Source: Rhodobacteraceae bacterium UBA6796
GTDB lineage: Bacteria > Pseudomonadota > Alphaproteobacteria > Rhodobacterales > Rhodobacteraceae
DNA: 17,250 nucleotides
NCBI GenBank assembly: GCA_002452815.1
Contig: DKFM01000023.1
Location: 1 to 17,250, forward strand
Direction of reading: 5' to 3'
The notes under the pieces are model-generated. The model searched no databases. It was not told the DNA's origin and saw only the letters and a program-made list of their open reading frames with translations. Shown here piece by piece: positions 7,105-15,224 of this stretch (positions are counted from its first letter, which is position 1; every line of letters starts with the position of its first letter). Both the position numbers and the translations under genes were made by a program.

Positions 7105-7315
7105 TCTGTCCCCTTTTAATTATCTTCGCGGATTTGGGCACGCCGATGGGGGCGGAAGCAATATGTCAAATGACTGCGGTGACATCCATGATTTTGCCGC
7201 AGAGGCGCCCGATTGGCAGCTTCTGGGAAAGCCCTTTTGCGGCAAGAATGCAGGGTGACTGTCCGCAAGGGGCCGCCAGGGGACACCCACGACCCCGGAG
7301 CCGCCCTCCAGAGCC

Positions 7316-9151
7316 TCACCATTCCGGCTTCCGTTCAACCGGCAACCGGGGAAGATGGGCGATCGCCGTGGCCATCTCGCTCAAAAGCGACACCTCGGAA
7401 TAGCGCTCGCTGGTGATATCCGCGCCCTTATGGCCAAGGATGTCCTTTCGCAGCGCCTCGGTCACCCCATCGGTCCGGCCAAGCTGGGTGGCGACATAAT
7501 GGCGAAAGCTGTGAAACACCTTGCCATCCGGATTGCCGTCGAGCCGGTTCTGCACCAAGAGCCGAAAGCGATAATCGATCTTGTCGCCGAATTTCACGCC
7601 CTCTTTTCCCGGGTTCAGATCGGGGAAAAGATCGGCATCGGGGCCAGCCTCTTCCAGCCTCGCGCGGGCCAGATCGACCAGCCCCAGATCGATCAGCTGC
7701 GGATGTAGCGGCAGAGTCCGATGCGATGAGGGCGTCTTCAGCCCGCGATTGGCGTTGGGTGCGATCTGCATCGCCGGGATGCCATCGATCTCGAGAATTT
7801 CCGCAGCCTTCAGCCCGGCGATCTCTTCGCGCCGTGCCCCACTCAGCGCCGCGACCAGGGGCAACCAGTAAAGCCCGTCGCGGGTGACTTTCGGCCCCTC
7901 TTCCTGCCATTTCTGTTTCGGCTTATTGCCCTGCCAGACCGGATGCGCGAACAGGTGCTGCACATCCGCCGCCGTGAAGGCCGGGCGGTCGTCGCGGTCG
8001 CGGGTGGTTTTGCGCGGACGCAACGAGCCCAGATCGATCTGCATCACATTGGCAAAGCCTTCCGAGCGCGCCTTGGTCAGAAGCTGGCCGAGATAGTCGA
8101 GATTGCGCCCGATCGTGGTTGCGGACAGGCCCGTTGCCTTCCCCTTGGCCTCACTCAGGATCTGACGCAGCGGTTTGTCGCGATCTTTCGGCGATTTGCG
8201 ATAGCTCACCGGCAAGGCGTGCAGCACGTCGACGAATTTCGAGACATGGGCCTGCCGCAGATCGCGGATATCGGTGATGCCGGTCGCCTCGGCGAAGAGC
8301 TCGAACACCCGCGTCATCTGGGTGATCATCTGTCCGGAGAGCCCCTGCCGACGCTTTTGCTCCATCAGGCGCAGAGTCAGCGCGGAAATCGCCGGATCGT
8401 AATCCGTTTCCGGCTCCTTTGAGGGCGCGACCGCCACGGGTGGCGCTGGATCGGAAGCGGGATCGCCTTGCCCCCGCGCCAGTGCAGAGGCAAGATCCAT
8501 CGCCTCGTCGAAAGAGCGATCCCCTTTCAGGCTGGTCAACAGCGCCGCCGCCCGGCCCTGATACCAGATCTGGCGGCCCTGCATGAACTCCATCGCCGAG
8601 ACATCCTCGCGCCCGAGCGTCCGCCGCATCGCCTTCAGCGCGCGACTATTGCCGTATTGCCCGGGTGGATGGGCATAGGCTTGGCTCTCCATATCGAGAC
8701 AGGCCTCGACCGCGCCCACCTCGGAGGGCGTGTGCCCTTCGGCCAAAAGTCCAGCGATGTCGTCCTCGGACAGATCGCGGGCCGAGGCCCCGCGCTGCGA
8801 CATGAACATCAGCGCCTTGCCCATCGCCCAATCGGCGCTTCGCTCACGTTGCCAAGCGTCGGATTCGGGCGCGTCAGAGGCGGCCGCGCGGCGCAATTCG
8901 ATGGCGTGCAGCTCTTGCTCGATCACCGCGCGCAACAATTTACGCGCCTCTTCCTTGCTCAAGCCCACTTCTGCCATGCGGTCGAAAATCCCTACGCTTT
9001 CAGCGTTTACGATGACGGCGAGACGGCGGGCGATCAAGGGGTCATTGGTGCGCAGGCTGATTTGCATCATTCCGCCGCCCAACGAGGAGGGCAGTCGCTT
9101 GCGCCAAGCATAGGTCGCGCCACGGCGCAGGATGTTGTTGTGAAGTCCCAT
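7316..9151 (-). CDS. Tyrosine recombinase/integrase of a tRNA-Asn island
   Basis: This is a site-specific recombinase that probably inserts and excises the island at the neighbouring tRNA-Asn gene. The 611-residue protein has the catalytic set Arg440 (LSGARREEIAGL), Lys472 (LKTPSSHRTLPL), His547/Arg550 (FHSFRHY), His574 (ILGHKG) and the nucleophile Tyr584 (SERYSEV). The N-terminus (NILRRGATYAWRKRLP...SLRTNDPLIARRLA) is of the DUF6538 type common in alphaproteobacterial integrases, and about 100-400 holds the SAM-like core-binding region. I start it at the ATG at 9151, with GGGAG 9 bases upstream, rather than at the in-frame GTG at 9178. The catalytic set is intact, so the enzyme may be active. 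Two short inverted repeats lie between it and the tRNA. Confidence 0.9.
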   Translation of the reverse strand: MGLHNNILRRGATYAWRKRLPSSLGGGMMQISLRTNDPLIARRLAVIVNAESVGIFDRMAEVGLSKEEARKLLRAVIEQELHAIELRRAAASDAPESDAWQRERSADWAMGKALMFMSQRGASARDLSEDDIAGLLAEGHTPSEVGAVEACLDMESQAYAHPPGQYGNSRALKAMRRTLGREDVSAMEFMQGRQIWYQGRAAALLTSLKGDRSFDEAMDLASALARGQGDPASDPAPPVAVAPSKEPETDYDPAISALTLRLMEQKRRQGLSGQMITQMTRVFELFAEATGITDIRDLRQAHVSKFVDVLHALPVSYRKSPKDRDKPLRQILSEAKGKATGLSATTIGRNLDYLGQLLTKARSEGFANVMQIDLGSLRPRKTTRDRDDRPAFTAADVQHLFAHPVWQGNKPKQKWQEEGPKVTRDGLYWLPLVAALSGARREEIAGLKAAEILEIDGIPAMQIAPNANRGLKTPSSHRTLPLHPQLIDLGLVDLARARLEEAGPDADLFPDLNPGKEGVKFGDKIDYRFRLLVQNRLDGNPDGKVFHSFRHYVATQLGRTDGVTEALRKDILGHKGADITSERYSEVSLLSEMATAIAHLPRLPVERKPEW

Positions 9152-9205
9152 GGTGGTGGTCTCCCGGTTGGAGGCCACTGACCGGCTCGAAAAACACTCT
9201 GCGAG

Positions 9206-9223
9206 GTGTCACATGTGTGACAC
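9206..9223. promoter_or_regulatory. Dyad operator candidate upstream of the integrase gene
   Basis: GTGTCACatgtGTGACAC is a perfect 7-bp inverted repeat with a 4-base centre, 54 bases upstream of the integrase start. The size and place suit a dimeric repressor or a recombination accessory site. Confidence 0.4.
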
Positions 9224-9234
9224 TCACATGCTAC

Positions 9235-9252
9235 TCACCCCTCAAAGGGTGA
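9235..9252. repeat. Short inverted repeat between integrase and tRNA-Asn
   Basis: TCACCCctcaaaGGGTGA forms a 6-bp stem. On the minus strand it lies about 33 bases past the tRNA-Asn 3' end, so it could end the tRNA transcript (no T-tract), or it could be an arm-type site for the recombinase. Confidence 0.3.
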
Positions 9253-9285
9253 ATTGCCAAACGAGATCAATATCTTGAGAAAGTT

Positions 9286-9310
9286 TGGCTCCGGCGGTAG
9301 GGATCGAACC
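9286..9310 (-). other. Probable attachment site in the 3' end of tRNA-Asn
   Basis: The integrase gene lies directly downstream of the tRNA 3' end, the usual layout when the core site is the T arm and acceptor end. No second copy of this stretch is visible in the window, so the exact core cannot be fixed and the partner site must lie to the left, outside the window. Confidence 0.4.
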
Positions 9311-9360
9311 TACGACCAATTGATTAACAGTCAACTGCTCTACCGCTGAGCTACGCCGGA
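9286..9360 (-). tRNA. tRNA-Asn (GTT)
   Basis: The minus strand starts TCCGGCGTAGCTCAG and folds as a complete cloverleaf with anticodon loop CTGTTAA (anticodon GTT), TTCGATC in the T loop and an encoded CCA. It is the likely insertion target of the integrase encoded just beyond its 3' end and remains intact. Confidence 0.95.
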
Positions 9361-9371
9361 ACACGAGGGGG

Positions 9372-9400
9372 TGTATAGCGGTGGTGTTTTGGGGGTGCAA
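9372..9400 (-). promoter_or_regulatory. Promoter of tRNA-Asn
   Basis: On the minus strand TTGCAC (9400-9395) and TATACA (9377-9372) are separated by 17 bp. The tRNA starts 11 bases past the -10 element, at 9360. Confidence 0.65.
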
Positions 9401-9431
9401 GGGGGTTTTCGCGGATTTTTTCGTCTTTCTG

Positions 9432-10310
9432 TCACAGGGCGGAAAACACCGCGTCCGGGTGGAGTTGGGGGGTGGCTTGGGCGGTTTTTTCCTGTGTCAT
9501 CTCAACAAGATGGGCGAAAACGTTGCGCGCGGCTGCGTGCAGCAGGGCAGGGGGGGTGTCGGTGTAGATCGCCGCTGTAAGCGTTGAAATATCGGCCGGC
9601 GCACGCTGCAGGACCGCCGAGATTTGCGCATGCCGGTCTCGGCGGTGCGCGGCCAGTTCGGCCAGGCGTGCGGCGGTCTCGGTCACGGGGGCGCCGTGGC
9701 CGGGGTAGAACACCCGTGCGGGCCGCGCTGCCAGCCGGTCGAGTGAGCGGAAATAATCCCCCAGGTCCCCGTCCGGCGGCGAAATCAGGGTCGATGCCCA
9801 CCCCATCACATGATCGCCGGTAAAGACCGCATCGTTCCAGGCGAAACTCAGGTGATTGCAGAAATGCCCCGGTGTGTGCAGCGCACGCAGGGCCCAGTCG
9901 CCATGCGCGATTTCGGTGTCATCAGACAGCGTGACATCGGGCCGAAAGCCACGATCCACACCTTCGCCGCCCCCCGCCATGCCGCGCGCGGCGAGTTCGG
10001 CCATCACGGCCGAACGGCCGGCGTCGGGCGGGCCGAAGGCATGCACGCGCGCGCCGGTCGCCTCGGCCAGCGGGCGGGCGCCGGGGGAATGGTCCAGATG
10101 GGCGTGGGTGACGAAGATGTGGCTGATCCTCTCGCCCGGCGCCAGGGCGTCGAGAATCGCTGCCAGATGCGCGCCATCCGCAGGCCCCGGGTCGATCAGC
10201 GCAACCTCGCCGGTGCCCACGATATAGCTGCAGGTGCCGCTCAGCGTCATCGCCGAGGGGTTGGGGGCCACCAGCCGCCGCAGCCCGGGTTCCAGGAGTT
10301 CGACCGTCAT
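9432..10310 (-). CDS. Metallo-beta-lactamase-fold hydrolase (LACTB2-like)
   Basis: The 292-residue protein is a metallo-hydrolase with metal ligands THAHLDH (His69, His71, Asp73, His74), His149 in HTPGH, Asp166 in FTGDH and His205 in YPGHG. The C-terminal 80 residues form a helical tail (RDRHAQISAVL..., then LHAAARNVFAHLVEM), as in the LACTB2/glyoxalase-II-like group, whose members cleave RNA or thioesters. The substrate cannot be read from the sequence. The frame is open further upstream, but the ATG at 10310 is preferred because AAGGA precedes it and the family block starts there. It is divergent from the sensor kinase gene, with only 42 bases between them, so the two probably share a regulatory region. 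Confidence 0.85.
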   Translation of the reverse strand: MTVELLEPGLRRLVAPNPSAMTLSGTCSYIVGTGEVALIDPGPADGAHLAAILDALAPGERISHIFVTHAHLDHSPGARPLAEATGARVHAFGPPDAGRSAVMAELAARGMAGGGEGVDRGFRPDVTLSDDTEIAHGDWALRALHTPGHFCNHLSFAWNDAVFTGDHVMGWASTLISPPDGDLGDYFRSLDRLAARPARVFYPGHGAPVTETAARLAELAAHRRDRHAQISAVLQRAPADISTLTAAIYTDTPPALLHAAARNVFAHLVEMTQEKTAQATPQLHPDAVFSAL

Positions 10311-10352
10311 CTTGCGCTTCCTTATGCTTCCGCCTCGGGCTAGGGTTGTGCC

Positions 10353-11702
10353 ATGAATTTCGGCTGGCTCAAACAGATCATGCCGCGCGGGCTTTACGGG
10401 CGGGCCGCGCTGATCCTGATTGTGCCGATCGTGACGATCCAGCTGGTCGTTTCGGTGGTCTTCATCCAGCGCCATTTCGAACGCGTCACCCGGCAGATGA
10501 CCGAGACGATGCTACGCGAGATCGTGCTTGTGATCGACCGGGTCGAGGCGGCGCCGGATCTGGCCTCGGCGCGGATGGCGGCGGCGGATGTGGCTGCGCC
10601 GCTGGGGTTGCGCTTTGCACTGCCCGCCTCGGATGCAGTGGCCGCCATCGCGACGGATCAGCGCCCGTTCACCGATTTGACGGGGCTTGTGGTGATCGAT
10701 TCGCTGCGCACAGGGGTGCCCGATCTGCGCGCGATCGACCTGAGCGGCGGTTCGGTCGTGCGGTTGACGATCGACACGGCGCATGGGGTTCTGGATCTGA
10801 GTTTTCCGCGTTGGCGGGTCTCGGCGTCGAACCCGCATCAGTTGCTGGTGCTGATGCTGGCGGTCAGCCTGCTGATGACGGTGATCGCCTATCTGTTCCT
10901 GCGCAATCAGCTGCGCCCGATCCGGCGTCTGGCGCGCGCGGCCGAGGCGTTCGGCCGGGGGCGGGCCGAGCCTTACAAGCCCAGCGGCGCGATCGAGGTG
11001 CGCTCGGCCGGGGCAGCGTTTCTGGACATGCGCGCGCGGATCGAACGGCAGATCGAGCAGCGTACGATGATGCTGTCGGGCATCAGCCACGACCTGCGCA
11101 CGCCGTTGACGCGGCTGCGGCTGGGGTTGTCGATGCTGCCCGAAGACCCGGAAACCCGCGACGAGATCGCCGCGATGGAACGTGACGTGGCCGAGATGGG
11201 ACGGCTGGTGGATGCGTTTCTGGAGTTCGCGCGCGAAGGCGCCACTGCAGGCGAGGCCGAGTGGATCGACCCCTGCGTGCTGGTCGCGCGGGTGGTCGAG
11301 GACGCGACCCGCGCGGGCCAGCCTGTGCATCTGCACGAATGTCCGGGGCCGGGAGGCGCGCAGGTTTCGGTGCGGCCCGATGCGATCCGGCGCGCGCTGG
11401 AAAACCTGATCGGCAATGCGGTGCGCTATGGCAACCGGGCCGAGGTCTCGGTGCTGGTCTCGCCCAAAACGGTGCGTATCGTGATCGAGGATGATGGCCC
11501 CGGCATTCCGCCCGAGCAGCGCGAAGAGGCGCTGCGCCCCTTCGCCCGGCTCGACCCCGCGCGCAATCAGGATCGGGGGCAGGGGGTCGGGTTGGGCCTG
11601 TCGATTGCCGCCGATATCCTGCGCGGTCACGGTGGCAGCCTGCGGCTGGACAGCAGCGCCCGGCTGGGGGGATTGCGCGCCGAACTGATCCTGCCGCGCT
11701 AG
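10353..11702 (+). CDS. EnvZ-like membrane sensor histidine kinase
   Basis: This 449-residue inner-membrane kinase senses an unknown signal and phosphorylates a response regulator. It has a transmembrane helix at about 17-39, a periplasmic loop of about 120 residues, a second helix at about 163-184 and a HAMP region with LRNQLRPIRRLARAAEAF. The H-box is LSGISHDLRTPLTRLRLGL (His246), then come the N-box NLIGNAVRYGN (351-361), DDGPGIP (380-386) and GQGVGLGLSIA. The order and the HDLRTPLTRLRL core are those of the EnvZ group that works with OmpR. TAGGG lies 7 bases before the ATG. No response regulator gene adjoins it, although EnvZ genes usually sit next to ompR, so the partner must be encoded elsewhere. 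Its stop is only 9 bases from that of the convergent small gene, with no clear terminator between them. Confidence 0.85.
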   Translation: MNFGWLKQIMPRGLYGRAALILIVPIVTIQLVVSVVFIQRHFERVTRQMTETMLREIVLVIDRVEAAPDLASARMAAADVAAPLGLRFALPASDAVAAIATDQRPFTDLTGLVVIDSLRTGVPDLRAIDLSGGSVVRLTIDTAHGVLDLSFPRWRVSASNPHQLLVLMLAVSLLMTVIAYLFLRNQLRPIRRLARAAEAFGRGRAEPYKPSGAIEVRSAGAAFLDMRARIERQIEQRTMMLSGISHDLRTPLTRLRLGLSMLPEDPETRDEIAAMERDVAEMGRLVDAFLEFAREGATAGEAEWIDPCVLVARVVEDATRAGQPVHLHECPGPGGAQVSVRPDAIRRALENLIGNAVRYGNRAEVSVLVSPKTVRIVIEDDGPGIPPEQREEALRPFARLDPARNQDRGQGVGLGLSIAADILRGHGGSLRLDSSARLGGLRAELILPR

Positions 11703-11711
11703 GCGCCTGCG

Positions 11712-11927
11712 TCAGAAGAACAGGAGCCGGATCAGGGCATAGATCCCGATCCCCCAGATCACCGCCCCGATCAGGATGGCGGGCAGTATCCACCAGCCCG
11801 ACACCCAGGGGGTGGCTGGCATCGGGGGCGTGGGTGTTTCTGGTTTTGCTGCGCAGGCAGGCTGCATCTCTGTCTCGGTGTCTGGCGACACCGGGATCTG
11901 ACGATGAGATGAGCGCGTGCGTTTCAC
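11712..11927 (-). CDS. Small single-pass membrane protein
   Basis: The 71-residue product has a hydrophilic, proline-rich N-terminus and one strong C-terminal transmembrane helix (WWILPAILIGAVIWGIGIY, about 45-63, continuing to the end at LLFF). The GTG start at 11927 is supported by GGAGG 6 bases upstream; an ATG two bases earlier is followed directly by a stop. The function is unknown. It is divergent from lon and tail-to-tail with the sensor kinase gene, and its predicted promoter overlaps a palindrome. Confidence 0.6.
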   Translation of the reverse strand: MKRTRSSHRQIPVSPDTETEMQPACAAKPETPTPPMPATPWVSGWWILPAILIGAVIWGIGIYALIRLLFF

Positions 11928-11993
11928 ATGAGGCCTCCGGAGGCGACCACGCCCTGCACCATGCCCGGGCGGGCCCTTTGGCAGCTTGACGCG

Positions 11994-12022
11994 ATGGTTA
12001 CACGTTAACCATTTCGTTTCAA
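11994..12022 (-). promoter_or_regulatory. Promoter and palindromic operator for the small membrane protein gene
   Basis: On the minus strand TTGAAA (12022-12017) and TAACCA (12000-11995) are 16 bp apart. The dyad ATGGTTAcacgtTAACCAT (11994-12012) covers the -10 and most of the spacer. TTAACCAT (12005-12012) is the known half-site sequence of the cell-cycle regulator CtrA in alphaproteobacteria; whether CtrA binds here is inference. Confidence 0.35.
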
Positions 12023-12089
12023 CAAAAGCGTGCCTTGCTCTCACAAGGGACTGCGCGCATTGTAAAGAGGATGTGACGGGCCTTGGCTG

Positions 12090-12119
12090 GTTGAACTGCC
12101 CGGTCGTGCCCCCTAGATA
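12090..12119 (+). promoter_or_regulatory. lon promoter, sigma70 overlapping sigma32-like
   Basis: TTGAAC (12091-12096) and TAGATA (12114-12119) are 17 bp apart, a normal sigma70 layout. The same stretch also reads GTTGAAC, a 12-bp spacer and CCCCCTAG (12109-12116), close to the heat-shock consensus CTTGAAA/CCCCATnT. Heat induction of lon is known in other bacteria. The leader would be about 65 bases. Confidence 0.55.
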
Positions 12120-12189
12120 TGGGCTAATCGGGAAGGGCCGGGGCTGCCGCAAAGCGGGGCCGGTGCCCTTTCGCCAAAGAGGAATGATG

Positions 12190-14604
12190 ATGACCGAAAT
12201 CCTTTCGACGAGCTTTCCGGTCCTGCCGCTGCGCGATATCGTGGTTTTCCCCCACATGATCGTGCCGCTGTTCGTGGGCCGCGAGAAATCCGTGCGCGCG
12301 CTGGAAGAGGTGATGGCGGACGACCGCCAGATCCTGCTGGCGAGCCAGATCGACCCCGGGGTCGACGACCCCGACAGCGACGGTATCTTCCGCACCGGCG
12401 TGCTGGCCAATGTCCTGCAACTGCTGAAACTGCCCGACGGCACCGTGAAGGTGCTGGTCGAGGGCAAGACGCGCGTGCAGATCACCGAATTCCTGCCCAA
12501 CGATCAGTTCTTCGAAGCCCATGCGCGCGAGTTGATCGAGGTCGAGGGCGATATCGAGACGATCAAGGCGCTGCTGCGTTCGGTCGCCGAGGAATTCGAA
12601 CGCTACGCCAAGATCAAGAAGAACATCCCCGAAGAGGCGCTGGCCGCCGTTGCCGAAACCCGCGAGGCCGACAAGCTGGCCGATCTGGTTTCGGGTCACC
12701 TGGGGCTGGAAGTCGCGCAGAAGCAGGAATTGCTGGAAACGCTGGATGTCTCGGCGCGTCTGGAAAAGGTCTATGGCCTGATGCAGGGCGAAGTTTCGGT
12801 CCTGCAGGTCGAGAAGAAGATCAAGTCCCGCGTCAAGAACCAGATGGAGCGCACTCAGCGTGAATACTATCTGAATGAGCAGATGAAGGCCATTCAGAAG
12901 GAGCTGGGCGACGGCGAAGAGGGCGCGAACGAGATCGCCGAACTGGAAGAGCGGATCGCCAAGACCAAGCTGTCCAAAGAGGCCCGCGAAAAGGTCGATG
13001 GCGAGATCAAGAAACTGAAATCCATGAGCCCGATGTCGGCCGAAGCCACCGTCGTGCGCAATTATCTGGACTGGATCCTCAGCCTGCCGTGGGGCGTGCG
13101 CTCGCGCGTCAAGAAGGATCTGATCGGTGCCGAGAAGGTGCTTGATACCGATCACTACGGGCTGGAAAAGGTCAAGGAACGGATCGTCGAATATCTGGCG
13201 GTGCAGGCGCGCTCGACCAAGATGAAGGGCCCGATCCTGTGCCTCGTCGGTCCGCCCGGCGTGGGGAAAACCTCGCTCGGCCGGTCGGTTGCCAAGGCCA
13301 CGGGGCGCGAATTCATCCGCATTTCCCTGGGCGGCGTGCGCGACGAATCCGAAATCCGCGGCCACCGGCGCACCTATATCGGCTCGATGCCCGGCAAGAT
13401 CATCCAGGCGCTGAAAAAGGCGAAAACCACCAACCCGCTGATCCTGCTCGATGAAATCGACAAGATGGGGCAGGATTTCCGCGGTGACCCGGCCAGCGCG
13501 ATGCTCGAGGTGCTGGACCCCGAACAGAACGCGACCTTCGTCGATCACTACCTTGAGGTGGAATATGACCTCTCGAACGTGATGTTCCTGACCACGGCCA
13601 ACAGCTACAACATGCCGGGGCCGCTGCTCGACCGGATGGAGATCATTTCTCTGGCCGGCTACACCGAGGATGAGAAACGCGAAATCGCGAAACAGCATCT
13701 GGTGGCCAAGCAGGTCAAGGCGCACGGGCTCAAGAAAGGCGAATTCACCCTGACCGACGGCGCGCTGACCGACATCATCCGCTATTACACCCGCGAGGCG
13801 GGGGTGCGGAGCCTTGAACGCGAGATCGCGAAACTGGCCCGCAAGGCCGTGACCGAGATCATCAAGGGCAAGGGTGCGGTCAAGTCGATCGTGGTCGACG
13901 AGGCGAAGCTGGGCGAGTATCTGGGCGTGCGCCGCTATCACTATGGTCTGGCCGAGGCCGAGGATCAGGTGGGCGTGGTGACGGGCCTGGCCTGGACCAG
14001 CGTCGGCGGTGACCTGCTGCAGATCGAAGCGCTGAAACTGCCCGGCAAGGGGCGGATGAAGACGACCGGCAAGCTGGGCGACGTGATGAAGGAATCGATC
14101 GAGGCGGCATCAAGCTATGTCCGTTCGGTCGCGCCGGAAATCGGGGTCAAGCCGCCCAAGTTCGAGAAGGTCGACATCCACGTTCACGTCCCCGAGGGCG
14201 CCACGCCGAAAGACGGGCCGAGTGCGGGGATCGCGATGGTGACCTCGATCGTCTCGGTCCTGACCGGCATCGCGGTGCGCAAGGACGTGGCAATGACCGG
14301 CGAGGTCACGCTGCGCGGCAATGTGCTGCCGATCGGCGGGCTGAAGGAAAAACTGCTGGCCGCGTTGCGCGGCGGGATCAAGACCGTGCTGATCCCGGCC
14401 GAGAATGAAAAGGATCTGGCCGAGATCCCGGAAAACGTGAAGCAGGGGCTGCAGATCATCCCGGTCAGCCATGTGCGCGAGGTGCTGCCGCGCGCGCTGG
14501 TGCGGATGCCCGAAGCCGTCGAATGGGACGAAGAGGCCGAAGAGGCCGCGGCCCTGGCCGCCGCTGCGGCACGCGCCGAAGGGCCGGGCGCCACGGCGCA
14601 TTGA
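12190..14604 (+). CDS. lon: ATP-dependent Lon protease
   Basis: This is the cytoplasmic AAA+ serine protease that degrades misfolded and short-lived regulatory proteins. The 804-residue protein has a Lon substrate-binding N-domain ([19 protein letters not shown] at 9-27), then a coiled-coil stretch at about 190-260. Walker A is GPPGVGKT (354-361) and Walker B LILLDEID (417-424). The protease domain has Ser678 in PKDGPSAG and Lys721 in GGLKEK, the Ser-Lys dyad at almost the same numbers as in E. coli (679 and 722). The C-terminus is acidic, then Ala-rich. The frame is open back to 11986, but the predicted promoter at 12090-12119 excludes those starts. Of three consecutive ATG codons I take the third, because AAAGAGGA then has a normal spacing; the others add only one or two Met. 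It ends before a strong terminator. Confidence 0.97.
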   Translation: MTEILSTSFPVLPLRDIVVFPHMIVPLFVGREKSVRALEEVMADDRQILLASQIDPGVDDPDSDGIFRTGVLANVLQLLKLPDGTVKVLVEGKTRVQITEFLPNDQFFEAHARELIEVEGDIETIKALLRSVAEEFERYAKIKKNIPEEALAAVAETREADKLADLVSGHLGLEVAQKQELLETLDVSARLEKVYGLMQGEVSVLQVEKKIKSRVKNQMERTQREYYLNEQMKAIQKELGDGEEGANEIAELEERIAKTKLSKEAREKVDGEIKKLKSMSPMSAEATVVRNYLDWILSLPWGVRSRVKKDLIGAEKVLDTDHYGLEKVKERIVEYLAVQARSTKMKGPILCLVGPPGVGKTSLGRSVAKATGREFIRISLGGVRDESEIRGHRRTYIGSMPGKIIQALKKAKTTNPLILLDEIDKMGQDFRGDPASAMLEVLDPEQNATFVDHYLEVEYDLSNVMFLTTANSYNMPGPLLDRMEIISLAGYTEDEKREIAKQHLVAKQVKAHGLKKGEFTLTDGALTDIIRYYTREAGVRSLEREIAKLARKAVTEIIKGKGAVKSIVVDEAKLGEYLGVRRYHYGLAEAEDQVGVVTGLAWTSVGGDLLQIEALKLPGKGRMKTTGKLGDVMKESIEAASSYVRSVAPEIGVKPPKFEKVDIHVHVPEGATPKDGPSAGIAMVTSIVSVLTGIAVRKDVAMTGEVTLRGNVLPIGGLKEKLLAALRGGIKTVLIPAENEKDLAEIPENVKQGLQIIPVSHVREVLPRALVRMPEAVEWDEEAEEAAALAAAAARAEGPGATAH

Positions 14605-14625
14605 TCCACCGCTTCTCAAGCCGAC

Positions 14626-14652
14626 AAACGCGCCCCTTCGGGGGCGCGTTTT
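14626..14652 (+). terminator. Rho-independent terminator of lon
   Basis: The stem AAACGCGCCCC/GGGGCGCGTTT (14626-14636 and 14641-14651) with a TTCG tetraloop ends in four T. The same design recurs after tRNA-Val(CAC). Confidence 0.9.
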
Positions 14653-14743
14653 GCATTGTAGCGCGGGTTTTTTGGTAATCGCTGTGGCTTGTTAACCCGT
14701 CGCGCCGTAGGTTGTTGCGGAATCAGAAACAACGAGGCGGATT

Positions 14744-15205
14744 ATGGCCAAGACCACGCGCAAGACGACACGGCGCAAGACGACCGCAAAGACCACCAAG
14801 CCGGCCCCGGCGCCCAAACCCGCCGTGGCGGTCACGCCCCCTGCGATGCCCCCGGAAGCCGCGATTCTGCCCCCGGCGCAAAGCACGCCCGATCCGGTCG
14901 AGGCCCCCGAAGCGGCGCTGGTGCTGAAGAAGAAGGATTTCCTGGAGCGCGTGGTGCAGGCCAGCGGTGCGAAACGCAGCGTTGCGCGCGATATCTCGGA
15001 TGCGGTTCTGAAGGTTCTGGGCGAGGCACTCTCGAACGGCGAAAGCGTGATGTTGCCGCCGCTGGGCAAGCTGCGCGTCGCGCGTCAGATCGACCGGCAG
15101 GGCGCCGAGATCCTGCAGATCAAGCTGCGCCGCCCTGATCCGGCATCGGGTGCAAAAAAGGATGCAGAAACCGCCGAAGACCCCCTTGCAGAGGTCGACG
15201 ACTGA
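14744..15205 (+). CDS. HU-family DNA-binding protein with basic H1-like tail
   Basis: The 153-residue nucleoid-associated protein has two parts. Residues 1-57 are a low-complexity Lys/Thr/Ala/Pro tail (MAKTTRKTTRRKTTAKTTKP...), like a histone H1 tail. Residues 58-131 match the HU/IHF fold (LKKKDFLERVVQASGAKRSV, then ISDAVLKVLGEALSNGESVML and PPLGKLRVARQ; written in parts). The DNA-binding arm is short and lacks the RNPxTGE segment of canonical HU, so bending may be weaker and the tail may supply binding. An acidic C-terminal tail follows. GAGG precedes the ATG. The gene follows the lon terminator, so it needs its own promoter in 14653-14743; I see no convincing hexamer pair there. Its 3' end overlaps the promoter of tRNA-Val(CAC). 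Confidence 0.85.
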   Translation: MAKTTRKTTRRKTTAKTTKPAPAPKPAVAVTPPAMPPEAAILPPAQSTPDPVEAPEAALVLKKKDFLERVVQASGAKRSVARDISDAVLKVLGEALSNGESVMLPPLGKLRVARQIDRQGAEILQIKLRRPDPASGAKKDAETAEDPLAEVDD

Positions 15206-15214
15206 GTCTAAAAG
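15186..15214 (+). promoter_or_regulatory. Promoter of tRNA-Val(CAC) inside the HU-family gene's 3' end
   Basis: TTGCAG (15186-15191) and TAAAAG (15209-15214) are 17 bp apart. The -35 lies within the last codons of the HU-family gene and the tRNA starts 11 bases past the -10. Confidence 0.5.
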
Positions 15215-15224
15215 CCCCGCTACC

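Noticed and set aside
10311..10475. N-terminal extension of the metallo-hydrolase
   Set aside because: The extension is polar low-complexity sequence, overlaps the sensor kinase gene, and the ATG at 10310 has a ribosome binding site and begins the family block.
12033..12063. CCTTG-ctctca-CAAGG and a CTTG...GCGCATT pair as a heat-shock promoter for lon
   Set aside because: The -10 match is poor, and the element at 12090-12119 fits both consensus types much better.
12124..13941. Long open frame antisense to lon
   Set aside because: It is the shadow of a high-GC gene with strong codon bias; the Lon frame has all catalytic motifs and this one has none.
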